From the NCBI RefSeq assembly GCF_938015485.1, contig NZ_CALLVU010000134.1, positions 1 through 9,248 on the forward strand: DNA of 9,248 nucleotides, read 5' to 3'. This DNA is from an uncultured Lachnoanaerobaculum sp. (GTDB lineage: Bacteria > Bacillota > Clostridia > Lachnospirales > Lachnospiraceae). Position 1 is the first letter of the stretch. Each line of letters begins with the position of its first letter. A program made the translations under genes and the position numbers. This document shows positions 1 to 6,771 of this stretch, piece after piece. The notes under the pieces are model-generated. The model had not been told where the DNA came from. It worked only from the letters and a program-made list of their open reading frames with translations, and did not search any database.

Positions 1-39
1 GAAATTCAGATTAACAAGAGCGGAAAGTGCATTTTCCAT
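1..39 (-). CDS. Possible start of a gene cut by the window edge
   Basis: On the minus strand an ATG at 39 opens a frame that runs without a stop to the window edge (13 codons, MENALSALVNLNF). A promoter-like element ends about 50 bp upstream. There is no clear Shine-Dalgarno sequence in front of the ATG and the visible peptide is too short to identify. This is a weak call that rests mainly on the promoter upstream and the shared strand of all other genes. Confidence 0.2.
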   Translation of the reverse strand, partial: MENALSALVNLNF

Positions 40-90
40 AGATTAACTTAGATATCAAACCAAAAGCCACGAAAAAGATTTGATATTTTT

Positions 91-118
91 ATTATACTAT
101 TTATACTATTTTTAACAA
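91..118 (-). promoter_or_regulatory. Possible sigma-A promoter with overlapping repeats
   Basis: On the minus strand TTGTTA (118-113) is followed after 17 bp by TATAAT (96-91). The -10 is perfect and the -35 matches 4 of 6. The element overlaps ATACTATT repeats (plus strand 94-101 and 103-110) and their inverted copy (117-124), giving a palindrome across the -35 and spacer, a typical place for a repressor site. The likely leader contains the inverted repeat at 52-59/79-86. In DNA this AT-rich a chance match is possible. Confidence 0.4.
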
Positions 119-273
119 TAGTATATGTTAATACTTAAGATTTTAAAATAACTTTCATCGTATTATACAAATATTAAGGCTATATTATATGATAAAGGCC
201 GTCTTAGTTGTAGAATATGCATTAAAATATATTACTTTTTCTTTAATATTAACTTAAGTGCATTGGGATAATC

Positions 274-298
274 AAAAAGCGTAGCCGAAGCTACGCTT
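274..298 (-). terminator. Intrinsic terminator after yitT, UUCG loop
   Basis: A 9-bp stem AAGCGTAGC/GCTACGCTT (290-298 with 277-285) closes a UUCG tetraloop in the minus-strand RNA, with the stabilising C(UUCG)G closing pair. The 3' arm runs into five U residues (278-274). The stem starts 4 nt after the yitT stop codon, so it ends the opp-yitT transcript. Confidence 0.93.
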
Positions 299-302
299 GA
301 GA

Positions 303-1163
303 TTATTCCTCTCTCCTCCTGTAGAATCTGCCGAGAAGCTGCTGAGTCTTTATAAGATTTATAAAGGCGGACTTATCTATCTCTTTGATTGCTTTTACCA
401 CCTTGTTTGCTTCGGCACTTGATACTATTGAGTATACCAAAGTTCTGTCTGTATGATTATAATACCCCTGTGCCTTCCAGGTAGTCGCGCCATGGTGACT
501 TATATCCGAAATCAAATCACATATCTCGTCAGGATGATCTGTAACAATGAATAGAGTAATCTGCTGATATTTTCTATACAAAGTATGTATAACCATTGTG
601 GTAACATACTGGAAAATAATAGAGTACAGCGCTCTGTCCCAGCCGAACAAAAGTCCGGCAATAACAAGAACCACCGCATTTGCGCCCAAAATAATATTAA
701 AGGCGTCAAAACCCTTTCTCTCAGACAGGAATATAGATATAAAGTCGGTTCCTCCGGTAGTTGCATTCATCAACAGACAAATACTGATAACCAGACCGTT
801 TATCATTCCTCCGAAAATAGTTATAAGCAAAATATCCTGAGTTATCACATATCCCGGAATAATATCAACAATAAAACCGTTCAGCAATATGACCCAACAT
901 GAATACAGTGTAAACTTCTTTCCGATATACCTGAATCCGATATACACAGGTATTGCATTAAGTAAAATATTTACAACCGTATACGGCAGTTTTACATGAA
1001 AAAACATATCTGCCGACCTGGTTATAAGCAAAGTAATACCTGTCGCACCTCCCGGAAACAGATCTCCGGTCCTTACAAAAGTCTTTATGTTGACTGCCAT
1101 CAATACAGCCGCAAATGTAATAACAATAAATCTCTTTAAATCTTCTTTTAAATCAAATTTCAT
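303..1163 (-). CDS. YitT family membrane protein (DUF161 + DUF2179)
   Basis: A protein of 286 residues with the YitT family layout. The N-terminal two thirds (about 10-195) are strongly hydrophobic with five or six predicted membrane segments and the family's glycine motifs, such as FPGGATGI (36-43) and NATTGGTDF (133-141). The C-terminal 80 residues are a soluble DUF2179 domain, with HGATTWKAQGYY (224-235) and the IDKSAFINLI stretch (262-271). Its role is not established; members are annotated as membrane proteins of unknown function. I chose the ATG at 1163: GAGAT lies a few bases upstream and it clears the oppF stop by 14 bp. An upstream in-frame TTG at 1196 would overlap oppF and lacks a ribosome binding site. 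It is the last gene of the opp transcript and directly precedes its terminator, so it is probably co-expressed with the transporter. The substrate and any link to peptide uptake are unknown. Confidence 0.9.
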   Translation of the reverse strand: MKFDLKEDLKRFIVITFAAVLMAVNIKTFVRTGDLFPGGATGITLLITRSADMFFHVKLPYTVVNILLNAIPVYIGFRYIGKKFTLYSCWVILLNGFIVDIIPGYVITQDILLITIFGGMINGLVISICLLMNATTGGTDFISIFLSERKGFDAFNIILGANAVVLVIAGLLFGWDRALYSIIFQYVTTMVIHTLYRKYQQITLFIVTDHPDEICDLISDISHHGATTWKAQGYYNHTDRTLVYSIVSSAEANKVVKAIKEIDKSAFINLIKTQQLLGRFYRRREE

Positions 1164-1177
1164 AACTATCTCACAAA

Positions 1178-2128
1178 TTATTTTACTATATGGCAAGCCA
1201 CGTATCTGCCGTTCACTTCTCTTAAATCAGGTTCCTTTGTTCTGCAAATTTCACTGCAATAAGGGCATCTGGTATGAAATCTGCATCCGGTAGGCACATC
1301 TATCGGACTTGGTATATCTCCCTTTAATATTTCCTTTTGTTTGCCTGCATTTTCAATACTTGGAATTGCATCAAGCAAAAGCCTTGTATAAGGGTGAAGC
1401 GGCTTTTCAAAAATATCATCTGTATTACCGATTTCACAAACCTTACCGAGAAACATCACACAAACTCTGTCCGCAATGAAATTGACAACAGACAGATCAT
1501 GAGAAATAAACAGATATGAAGCTCTTTTTTTCTCCTGAATATCCTTAAGCAGATTTAAAACCTGTGACTGTATGGACACATCAAGTGCAGATACAGGCTC
1601 ATCACATACAATAAGCTTAGGATTTAGTGCTAGTGCTCTGGCTATCCCTATTCTTTGCCTCTGTCCTCCTGAGAACTGGTGAGGATACCTGTTGTAATAC
1701 TCTTTTCTGATTCCCACATCTTCCATCAGCTCAAGCACCTTTTCTTTTACCTGTGCCTTACTAAGCCCCTTTTCATGTGTAATAACAGGTTCTGCAATAA
1801 TCTCACCTACAGTCATTCTCGGATTAAGTGAGGCATAAGGATCCTGAAATATAATTTGGAGATTTTTCTTTATCTCATTCAGTTCATTGCCGCTTTTATT
1901 GTAAATATTTCCACCCAGAAAAATACTCTCACCTTTATCAGGTGATATAAGACCTATTGCACATTTACCCAGTGTGGATTTACCGCATCCGCTTTCTCCC
2001 ACAAGTGCCAAAGTCTCATTCTCATATATATCAAGACTTATATCACTTACTGCATGAACTTTTTTATTCTTTTTTGATGTAGGAAATTCCTTAACTATAT
2101 TTTTTAATCTTAATACAACTTCTTTCAT
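1178..2128 (-). CDS. oppF: Oligopeptide/dipeptide ABC importer ATPase OppF
   Basis: Cytoplasmic ATPase of the peptide importer, pairing with OppD to drive transport through OppB/OppC. The 316 residues hold all ABC motifs: Walker A GESGCGKST (44-52), Q-loop Q95 in QDPYASLNP, signature FSGGQRQR (152-159), Walker B LIVCDE (172-177) and switch histidine H210. The C-terminal oligo_HPY region begins near HPYTRLLL (245-252) and carries cysteines C282, C288, C295 and C312, plus an extra C291. In DppD/OppD relatives such cysteines hold a [4Fe-4S] cluster. The start is the ATG at 2128, with AAAGGA 6 nt upstream; longer in-frame starts to 2239 would sit deep inside oppD and add sequence unlike the family. 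It overlaps oppD by 38 bp, suggesting translational coupling. OppF rather than OppD follows from gene order and the QDPYASLNPR and HQFSGGQRQR versions of the motifs. The peptide length preference cannot be read from the ATPase. Confidence 0.95.
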   Translation of the reverse strand: MKEVVLRLKNIVKEFPTSKKNKKVHAVSDISLDIYENETLALVGESGCGKSTLGKCAIGLISPDKGESIFLGGNIYNKSGNELNEIKKNLQIIFQDPYASLNPRMTVGEIIAEPVITHEKGLSKAQVKEKVLELMEDVGIRKEYYNRYPHQFSGGQRQRIGIARALALNPKLIVCDEPVSALDVSIQSQVLNLLKDIQEKKRASYLFISHDLSVVNFIADRVCVMFLGKVCEIGNTDDIFEKPLHPYTRLLLDAIPSIENAGKQKEILKGDIPSPIDVPTGCRFHTRCPYCSEICRTKEPDLREVNGRYVACHIVK

Positions 2129-3098
2129 CTTCAATCCTTTTATGTAAGAAACATGAAACCATATGGCTGTCCGTAATATAATCATCCTTTGGCCTGTCGC
2201 TGCAACAAATATTTTGGGCAAAATCACATCTGTCTGCAAATCTGCAACCCTTAGGTAAATTTAAGATATTCGGGACATTACCCTTTATAGTATAAAGTCT
2301 TTTCTGCCTTTTGCCGATAGTAGGTATTGACCTTAAAAGTCCGCTTGTATAAGGATGTGCAGTTTCATTAAAAAGAGTCTTTGTAGGTGCAAACTCCACC
2401 ACTCTTCCTGCATACATTACATAAACATAGTCACATATTTCAGCAACGACACCCATGTTGTGTGTAATCATCATTATAGAAGTACCGCTCTCCTCACAAA
2501 GTCTTTTCATAAGCCTCAGAATCTGAGCCTCTATAGTAACATCAAGCGCTGTAGTCGGCTCATCGGCAATCAAAAGCTTAGGTTTACAAATCATTGCCAT
2601 ACCGATCATCACTCTCTGCCTAAGACCGCCTGAAAGCTCATGCGGATATGAATTAAATCTTTTTTCGGCTTCAGGTATTCCGACTTCATTAAATATTTCT
2701 ATTACTCTTTGCTTTGCCTCCGTCTTAGATATATGTTCATGCAAAATAATAGCTTCCATGACCTGTTTGCCGACCTTTACAACAGGATTTAGTGAGGTCA
2801 TAGGCTCCTGAAATATCATGGATATATCCTTGCCTCTGATATTTGCATAATCTCTTATCCCCATCTTTGTAAGCTCATTGCCGCAAAAGTCAATACTTCC
2901 GCCAACTATCCTACCCGGGCTTTTTATAAGTCCCATAATACTCATAGCTGTCATAGACTTTCCGCATCCGCTCTCTCCGACTATTCCAACTATCTTTCCC
3001 TTAGGTATATCTATATTTATGCCGTCAAGAGCATAGGCATCTCTTCCCTTGACTTGAAATGCCACCTTCAAATCTCTTATAGTCAAAATATTGTCCAT
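2091..3098 (-). CDS. oppD: Oligopeptide/dipeptide ABC importer ATPase OppD
   Basis: First of the two ATPases of the peptide importer, acting on the inner face of the membrane. Of 335 residues, the ABC domain shows Walker A GESGCGKS (41-48, followed by M as commonly varies in OppD), Q-loop Q97 in QEPMTSLNP, signature LSGGLRQR (155-162), Walker B LLIADE (175-180) and H213. The C-terminal oligo_HPY region starts at HPYTSGLLRSIPT (248-260) and carries C285, C291, C298 and C316, the layout that binds [4Fe-4S] in DppD/OppD relatives, with an adjacent extra C299. The ATG at 3098 has AAGGAG 7 nt upstream and is separated from the oppC stop by one base, so translation is probably coupled. The tail after C316 is basic and about 19 residues long. 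The family call is firm; Opp versus Dpp is not separable from sequence alone. Confidence 0.95.
   Translation of the reverse strand: MDNILTIRDLKVAFQVKGRDAYALDGINIDIPKGKIVGIVGESGCGKSMTAMSIMGLIKSPGRIVGGSIDFCGNELTKMGIRDYANIRGKDISMIFQEPMTSLNPVVKVGKQVMEAIILHEHISKTEAKQRVIEIFNEVGIPEAEKRFNSYPHELSGGLRQRVMIGMAMICKPKLLIADEPTTALDVTIEAQILRLMKRLCEESGTSIMMITHNMGVVAEICDYVYVMYAGRVVEFAPTKTLFNETAHPYTSGLLRSIPTIGKRQKRLYTIKGNVPNILNLPKGCRFADRCDFAQNICCSDRPKDDYITDSHMVSCFLHKRIEDERSCIKIKKYS
2135..2140 (-). promoter_or_regulatory. Ribosome binding site of oppF, inside oppD
   Basis: AAAGGA on the minus strand sits 6 nt before the ATG at 2128, within the end of oppD. It decides between this start and longer in-frame alternatives that lack such a site. 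Confidence 0.75.
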
Positions 3099-3099
3099 A

Positions 3100-3999
3100 T
3101 CATTGCTCCTTAAGGTACGGGTCCAAAATATCTCTCAGACCGTCACCCAAAAAATTGAATGCCAACACAACTATCATTATCGCTATGGCAGGTGATAGTA
3201 CAAGTACAGGCTGTGTAAACAGGTATTTCTTTGCACTGACAACCATAAGTCCCCAGCTTGCTGTAGGAGGCTGTGCACCTACACCCAGGAAACTGAGTGA
3301 ACTCTCTGAAAGTATCGCAGACGGTATGCTTAATGTAAATAATACCACCAAAGTAGGTATACAGTTCGGTAATATATGTCTGAAAATAATCGTAGCATTA
3401 CCGACCCCCATACTTTTAGCGGCTTCTACATACTCTTTTTTTGACAGTGAAAGTGTCTCCGAGCGTACAACTCTGGATGTGGATGCCCAGTTGACTAATG
3501 ACAATGCTATAAATATGTTTATCAATCCTCCGCCCATTGTATACATTACAACCATAGCAAGAAGTAGTGAAGGAAATGCAAGCATTATATCTGCAAGTCT
3601 CATTATTGCAAAATCTATTTTACCTCCGAAATACCCTGCAATAAGTCCAAGTATTGTACCTATAATCATTGAAATAAATGTAGGTATCAGTCCTATTGTC
3701 AATGATATCCTTGCTCCGAATATTACTCTGGTAAGTGTGTCTCTTCCAAGTTCATCCGTACCCAGCGGATGTGCAAATGAAGGTGCTAAAAGTCTGTCCT
3801 TTAAGCTCTGTGTATAAGGATTATACCTGCATACCACATTTGCAAAAATTGCACATAGTATAATAAGCATAATTACAATCAAAGAAAAAAATGCAAGCTT
3901 ATTATGTTTTATTATATTTTTACATTTTTCAAATAAGCTGTCTTCCGTTTCAATTTCAGAACCGAAATTTTGCCCTGTATGTTTAGTATCTTTATTCAT
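3100..3999 (-). CDS. oppC: Peptide ABC importer permease OppC
   Basis: Integral membrane subunit that forms the translocation path together with OppB. Of 299 residues, a charged cytoplasmic N-terminus (1-34) leads into the first membrane helix (about 35-57), the typical OppC_N arrangement. A periplasmic-side HPLGTDELGRD motif (77-87) follows, then five more hydrophobic segments. The cytoplasmic EAA coupling loop is EYVEAAKSMGVGNATIIFRHILPN (189-212 by position), which docks on the ATPases. The end GDGLRDILDP (286-294 region) is characteristic of the family. I chose the ATG at 3999, 7 bp after the oppB stop. Its ribosome binding site is weak: AAAGGA lies 14 nt upstream, with AAGAA closer. An in-frame TTG at 4035 would add 12 residues and overlap oppB by 29 bp but has no binding site. 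The start is therefore less certain than the identity. Confidence 0.94.
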   Translation of the reverse strand: MNKDTKHTGQNFGSEIETEDSLFEKCKNIIKHNKLAFFSLIVIMLIILCAIFANVVCRYNPYTQSLKDRLLAPSFAHPLGTDELGRDTLTRVIFGARISLTIGLIPTFISMIIGTILGLIAGYFGGKIDFAIMRLADIMLAFPSLLLAMVVMYTMGGGLINIFIALSLVNWASTSRVVRSETLSLSKKEYVEAAKSMGVGNATIIFRHILPNCIPTLVVLFTLSIPSAILSESSLSFLGVGAQPPTASWGLMVVSAKKYLFTQPVLVLSPAIAIMIVVLAFNFLGDGLRDILDPYLKEQ

Positions 4000-4006
4000 T
4001 GATTTC

Positions 4007-4930
4007 TTATATTTCCTTTCTAATTCTCGGATCAAGAATAGAATACAATGAATCTGCTATCAAATTTCCGAATATTACCAATATAGTGGTAAAAATAACC
4101 GTTCCCTGTAAAAGCGGCATATCTCTGGTCTCTATTGCATTGACAGCAAGTCTGCCTATACCCGGTATTCCGAATATATTTTCTGTAATAACCGCACCTG
4201 AAAGCATTGACGATATCTGGAGTGCCATCATTGTAACTACAGGAAGCATCGCATTCTTTAGAGCATGTGACTTCATTACGGCAAACTCCAAAAGTCCCTT
4301 TGCTCTGGCAGTTCTTATATAGTCTTCCTGCATTACTTCCAAAATATTTGACCTTGTCATTCTTGCAATACTTCCTGCCGAGTTCCATCCTAGTACTATT
4401 GACGGCAATACCATAGATGCCGCAGTTTCATATCCTGATACAGGGAAAATCTTTAACTTATACGCAAAAAGATACTGCAAAACCAGTGCAATCATAAATA
4501 CAGGCATGGATACGCCAAGCAATGCTCCGCCCATAAATAATCTGTCTAAAATATTGTTTTTATTTACCGCTGCAAATATACCCGCTGCAATACCGACTAT
4601 CCACGAAACAACCGCCGCACATACGGCAAGTCTCACAGTATTTGGAAATGCATCCAAAATAATACCTGTAACATTTCTGTTCATTCGATAGCTTGTACCG
4701 AAGTCACCTCTGATTGCATGTGAAATATATGTAAAAAACTGTATATACAGAGGTTTATCAAGCCCCATCTCCTTACTTATTTTATCAATTACCGTCTGAT
4801 TGACATGCTCACCGAGCATTGTGGTTACAGGATCTCCCGGTACTACTCTAAGCATTATAAATATAATCAAAACCACACCTATTAAAACCGGTATGGATAT
4901 CAAAATTCTTTTTAAAATATTTTTAACCAA
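4007..4930 (-). CDS. oppB: Peptide ABC importer permease OppB, TTG start
   Basis: Partner permease of OppC. Of 307 residues, it opens with a basic stretch and first helix (about 8-29), then the conserved VVPGDP (29-34) that marks OppB/DppB, a large extracytoplasmic loop to about 98, and further helices near 99-122, 132-155, 172-187, 232-250 and 276-298. The EAA loop spans 202-227 (EDYIRTARAKG and on). The C-terminus ends in SILDPRIR, as usual. The start is a TTG at 4930: GGGAGG lies 5 nt upstream and the resulting N-terminus MVKNILKRIL fits the family. An upstream in-frame TTG at 4954 would place the binding site inside the coding region. The gene lies 83 bp after oppA, beyond a terminator hairpin, so its level probably depends on readthrough or on a local promoter. 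Confidence 0.94.
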   Translation of the reverse strand: MVKNILKRILISIPVLIGVVLIIFIMLRVVPGDPVTTMLGEHVNQTVIDKISKEMGLDKPLYIQFFTYISHAIRGDFGTSYRMNRNVTGIILDAFPNTVRLAVCAAVVSWIVGIAAGIFAAVNKNNILDRLFMGGALLGVSMPVFMIALVLQYLFAYKLKIFPVSGYETAASMVLPSIVLGWNSAGSIARMTRSNILEVMQEDYIRTARAKGLLEFAVMKSHALKNAMLPVVTMMALQISSMLSGAVITENIFGIPGIGRLAVNAIETRDMPLLQGTVIFTTILVIFGNLIADSLYSILDPRIRKEI

Positions 4931-4935
4931 GTCTG

Positions 4936-4941
4936 CCTCCC
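4936..4941 (-). promoter_or_regulatory. Ribosome binding site that sets the oppB TTG start
   Basis: GGGAGG on the minus strand lies exactly 5 nt before the TTG at 4930. No ATG or GTG in the right frame is nearby, so this strong site is the main reason to accept a TTG start. Confidence 0.8.
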
Positions 4942-4950
4942 AAAAATACT

Positions 4951-4984
4951 CCAAAAAAAGAAATGGAGCGGTTCACGCTCCATT
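4951..4984 (-). terminator. Intrinsic terminator between oppA and oppB
   Basis: In the minus-strand RNA a 9-bp stem AAUGGAGCG/CGCUCCAUU (4984-4976 with 4970-4962) encloses a 5-nt loop, followed by a U-rich tract with seven consecutive U residues (about 4958-4952). It lies 30 bp after the oppA stop and just before the oppB ribosome binding site. A partial terminator here would let oppA be made in excess over the membrane complex, a common arrangement for binding-protein operons. Confidence 0.88.
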
Positions 4985-4990
4985 ATAGCA
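4982..4990 (-). promoter_or_regulatory. Possible extended -10 promoter inside the oppA-oppB terminator
   Basis: On the minus strand TGCTATAAT (4990-4982) is a perfect extended -10 element. The -35 region 17 bp upstream (TGGAAC) matches only 3 of 6. The last three bases of TATAAT are the first three of the terminator stem. Initiation about 7 nt downstream (near 4976-4973) would give RNA lacking the 5' arm, which could not form the terminator. The match is visible; its activity is inferred. Confidence 0.4.
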
Positions 4991-5013
4991 ATTATCTTTT
5001 TTAAGTTCCATAT

Positions 5014-6654
5014 CTATTTTTTTGAAAATCCTACAAATCTCATATCGGATATTCCGGCCCAGTTCGGCTTGAATCCTTCGATATTCTTACTTACACCGTA
5101 ATAATGCTCCTTTGAAAACATAGGAAGCCATGCAAAGTCCTCTGTTACAATCTTCTTTTCAAGTTCATCGTACTCAGCCATTCTCTCATCTGCATTTACA
5201 ATAGTCCTTGCAACGCTTACTCTGTCCATCACAGCCTTGTCAGGATAATTAAGTGATCTCTGCTTTGTATTTTTCTCATTTCCGAAGAATGTATAAATAA
5301 AGTTGTCAGGATCATTGTAATCAGCAGTCCATGTTGACATAAATGAGCCGAGTGTACCGTCTTTTCTTGTGGCTAGCCATGTTGACTCATCATAATTCTT
5401 TATGGTTGCATTGATACCCACTTCATTAAGCTGTGATGCTATTACCTCAAGCACTGTCTTTGTAGTATCCGACGATGAAGAATCTACCGAAATCTCCATA
5501 TCAAATCCGTTAGGATAGCCTGCCTCTGCAAGCAATGCCTTAGCACCGTCAGGATCATACTTAATCTCAGGAAGTGAACTGTCATAGCCTATAAGACCTC
5601 TTGGGAATATACCGTTTTCAATTGTTGCTACACCGTTCATAAGTGAATCAATGATTTCCTGACGGTTGATTGCCTTACATACAGCTTCCCTCACTTTTAC
5701 ATTGTTTAGAGGTTCTATATTCTCATTAAATGTAAAATATGTCACGCCGACTCTCGGTGTGTGATGAAGCACATCAGGCATCTCTTTTTTGTATGTGTCG
5801 ATATAGTCAATCATAAAATCAAAGTCAAGTATATCAAGCTCACCGTTCTTAAACATCATATTTCTTGTTTCGGAATCAGGTATTACTCTTATAAGTACTC
5901 CCGGAAGCGATACATCACCACCCCAGTAAGCATCATTCTTTGTAAGTACTATAGAGTCGTTTACAGTCCACTCCGCCATCTTAAATGCGCCTGTTCCGAC
6001 TGTAACTGAAGGGTCGATACCGAACTTGTCTCCTGCAGCCTCTGTGGTATCCTTATCAAGCATACATACAGGTGACGCTGAAAGGCAAGCCAAGAAACCT
6101 GCATAAGGCTCTGAAAGTGTTATCTCCACTGTGTAGTCGTCTATAGCCTTTACTCCGCTAAGCTCCTTACTGCTTCCGTCCATGACTTTATCCGCTCCCT
6201 CTATCTGGCTTACAAAGTCACCGTTTACAGCACCTGTTACTCCAAGCATTCTCGTAAGTGAATATACAACATCATCAGACTTGAAGTCCGCACCGTTTGA
6301 GAACTTCACTCCCTCTTGCAAATGTAATGTATATACCTTTCCGTCCTCAGATATATCCCAACTCTTTGCAAGTGAAGGTACCAATTCACTTGAACCGTCA
6401 TCCTTGACCTCAACCTCAATCAACCTGTCAAAGATATTAAGGGGTACCATATAGTCCTTAGATGTCTTATCCGGGTCTGCAGTCTGAATATCCGCATTGA
6501 TAGAAGTTACCAAAAATCCTGTAGTATCAATGCCGGTCTTTGCCTTACTGTCCGTTTTGGCAGTCTTATCATCCGCCTTATCCGTGCTTTTTGATCCACA
6601 TGCACTAAGAGAGAGTGCCAAAAGTACACCCAACAATACAAATTTTTTTTTCAT
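5014..6654 (-). CDS. oppA: Peptide-binding lipoprotein of the importer (OppA/DppA type, SBP family 5)
   Basis: Extracellular substrate-binding protein that captures peptides and delivers them to OppBC. Of 546 residues, a lipoprotein signal peptide ends in the lipobox LSAC with Cys19 as the lipidated residue, followed by a Ser/Asp/Lys-rich spacer to about 44. The SBP_bac_5 signature lies at about 92-134 (PSLAKSWDISEDGKVYTLHL and EGVKFSNGADFKSDDVVYSL). The C-terminal lobe has the usual WTADYNDPDNF stretch, and the protein ends shortly after KNIEGFKPNWAG. The length matches OppA of about 540 residues. The ATG at 6654 has GGGAG 6 nt upstream. It has its own strong promoter and is followed by a terminator, so it is probably the most abundant product of the operon. 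Specificity is not readable: OppA, DppA and some nickel or pheromone binders share this fold. The intact peptide-type ATPases favour peptides. Confidence 0.92.
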   Translation of the reverse strand: MKKKFVLLGVLLALSLSACGSKSTDKADDKTAKTDSKAKTGIDTTGFLVTSINADIQTADPDKTSKDYMVPLNIFDRLIEVEVKDDGSSELVPSLAKSWDISEDGKVYTLHLQEGVKFSNGADFKSDDVVYSLTRMLGVTGAVNGDFVSQIEGADKVMDGSSKELSGVKAIDDYTVEITLSEPYAGFLACLSASPVCMLDKDTTEAAGDKFGIDPSVTVGTGAFKMAEWTVNDSIVLTKNDAYWGGDVSLPGVLIRVIPDSETRNMMFKNGELDILDFDFMIDYIDTYKKEMPDVLHHTPRVGVTYFTFNENIEPLNNVKVREAVCKAINRQEIIDSLMNGVATIENGIFPRGLIGYDSSLPEIKYDPDGAKALLAEAGYPNGFDMEISVDSSSSDTTKTVLEVIASQLNEVGINATIKNYDESTWLATRKDGTLGSFMSTWTADYNDPDNFIYTFFGNEKNTKQRSLNYPDKAVMDRVSVARTIVNADERMAEYDELEKKIVTEDFAWLPMFSKEHYYGVSKNIEGFKPNWAGISDMRFVGFSKK

Positions 6655-6684
6655 ATTCTTCTCCCATTTCTTATTACTATTGTA

Positions 6685-6713
6685 ATTATAATACTTTTTT
6701 TAGGGCTTGCCAA
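6685..6713 (-). promoter_or_regulatory. Strong sigma-A promoter of oppA
   Basis: On the minus strand TTGGCA (6713-6708) and TATAAT (6690-6685) are separated by exactly 17 bp: 5 of 6 and 6 of 6 matches to consensus. Expected initiation near 6678 gives a leader of about 24 nt. The element lies just after the terminator of the upstream gene. I see no convincing CodY-type palindrome next to it. Confidence 0.85.
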
Positions 6714-6733
6714 ATATTTTTTATAATACTTCA

Positions 6734-6767
6734 TTAAAAAAAGTCAGGCTGTAATCACCTGACTTTT
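6734..6767 (-). terminator. Intrinsic terminator of the NlpC/P60 gene
   Basis: In the minus-strand RNA a 10-bp stem AAAAGUCAGG/CCUGACUUUU (6767-6758 with 6748-6739) with a 9-nt loop runs into a run of U residues. It begins 4 nt after the stop codon and separates this gene from the opp operon. Confidence 0.93.
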
Positions 6768-6771
6768 AAAA

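Larger units (their letters stand above)
1..273. other. AT-rich intergenic region at the left edge
   Basis: No protein of convincing length is encoded on either strand here. The region lies beyond the yitT terminator. It holds a possible minus-strand promoter (91-118), two tandem copies of ATACTATT (94-101 and 103-110), an inverted copy (117-124), and an inverted repeat ATATCAAA/TTTGATAT (52-59 and 79-86). Positions 125-273 show nothing I can assign. A 22-codon plus-strand frame at 188-256 lacks a convincing ribosome binding site. Confidence 0.6.

Noticed and set aside
188..256. A 22-codon plus-strand frame in the left intergenic region
   Set aside because: Only a distant AAGG precedes the ATG, there is no promoter in good position, and the peptide shows no recognisable feature.
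3155..3817. A 220-codon open frame on the plus strand opposite oppC
   Set aside because: It is the mirror of a clear permease gene, has no family resemblance, and its frame openness follows from the codon use of the coding strand.
4032..4388. A 118-codon minus-strand frame inside oppB in another frame
   Set aside because: It overlaps conserved permease coding sequence fully, is rich in Cys, Tyr and Gly without a pattern, and has no family match that I recognise.
4931..5013. Riboswitch or T-box leader between oppA and oppB
   Set aside because: The 83 bp are explained by a simple terminator hairpin and the oppB binding site; there is no T-box motif or room for an aptamer.
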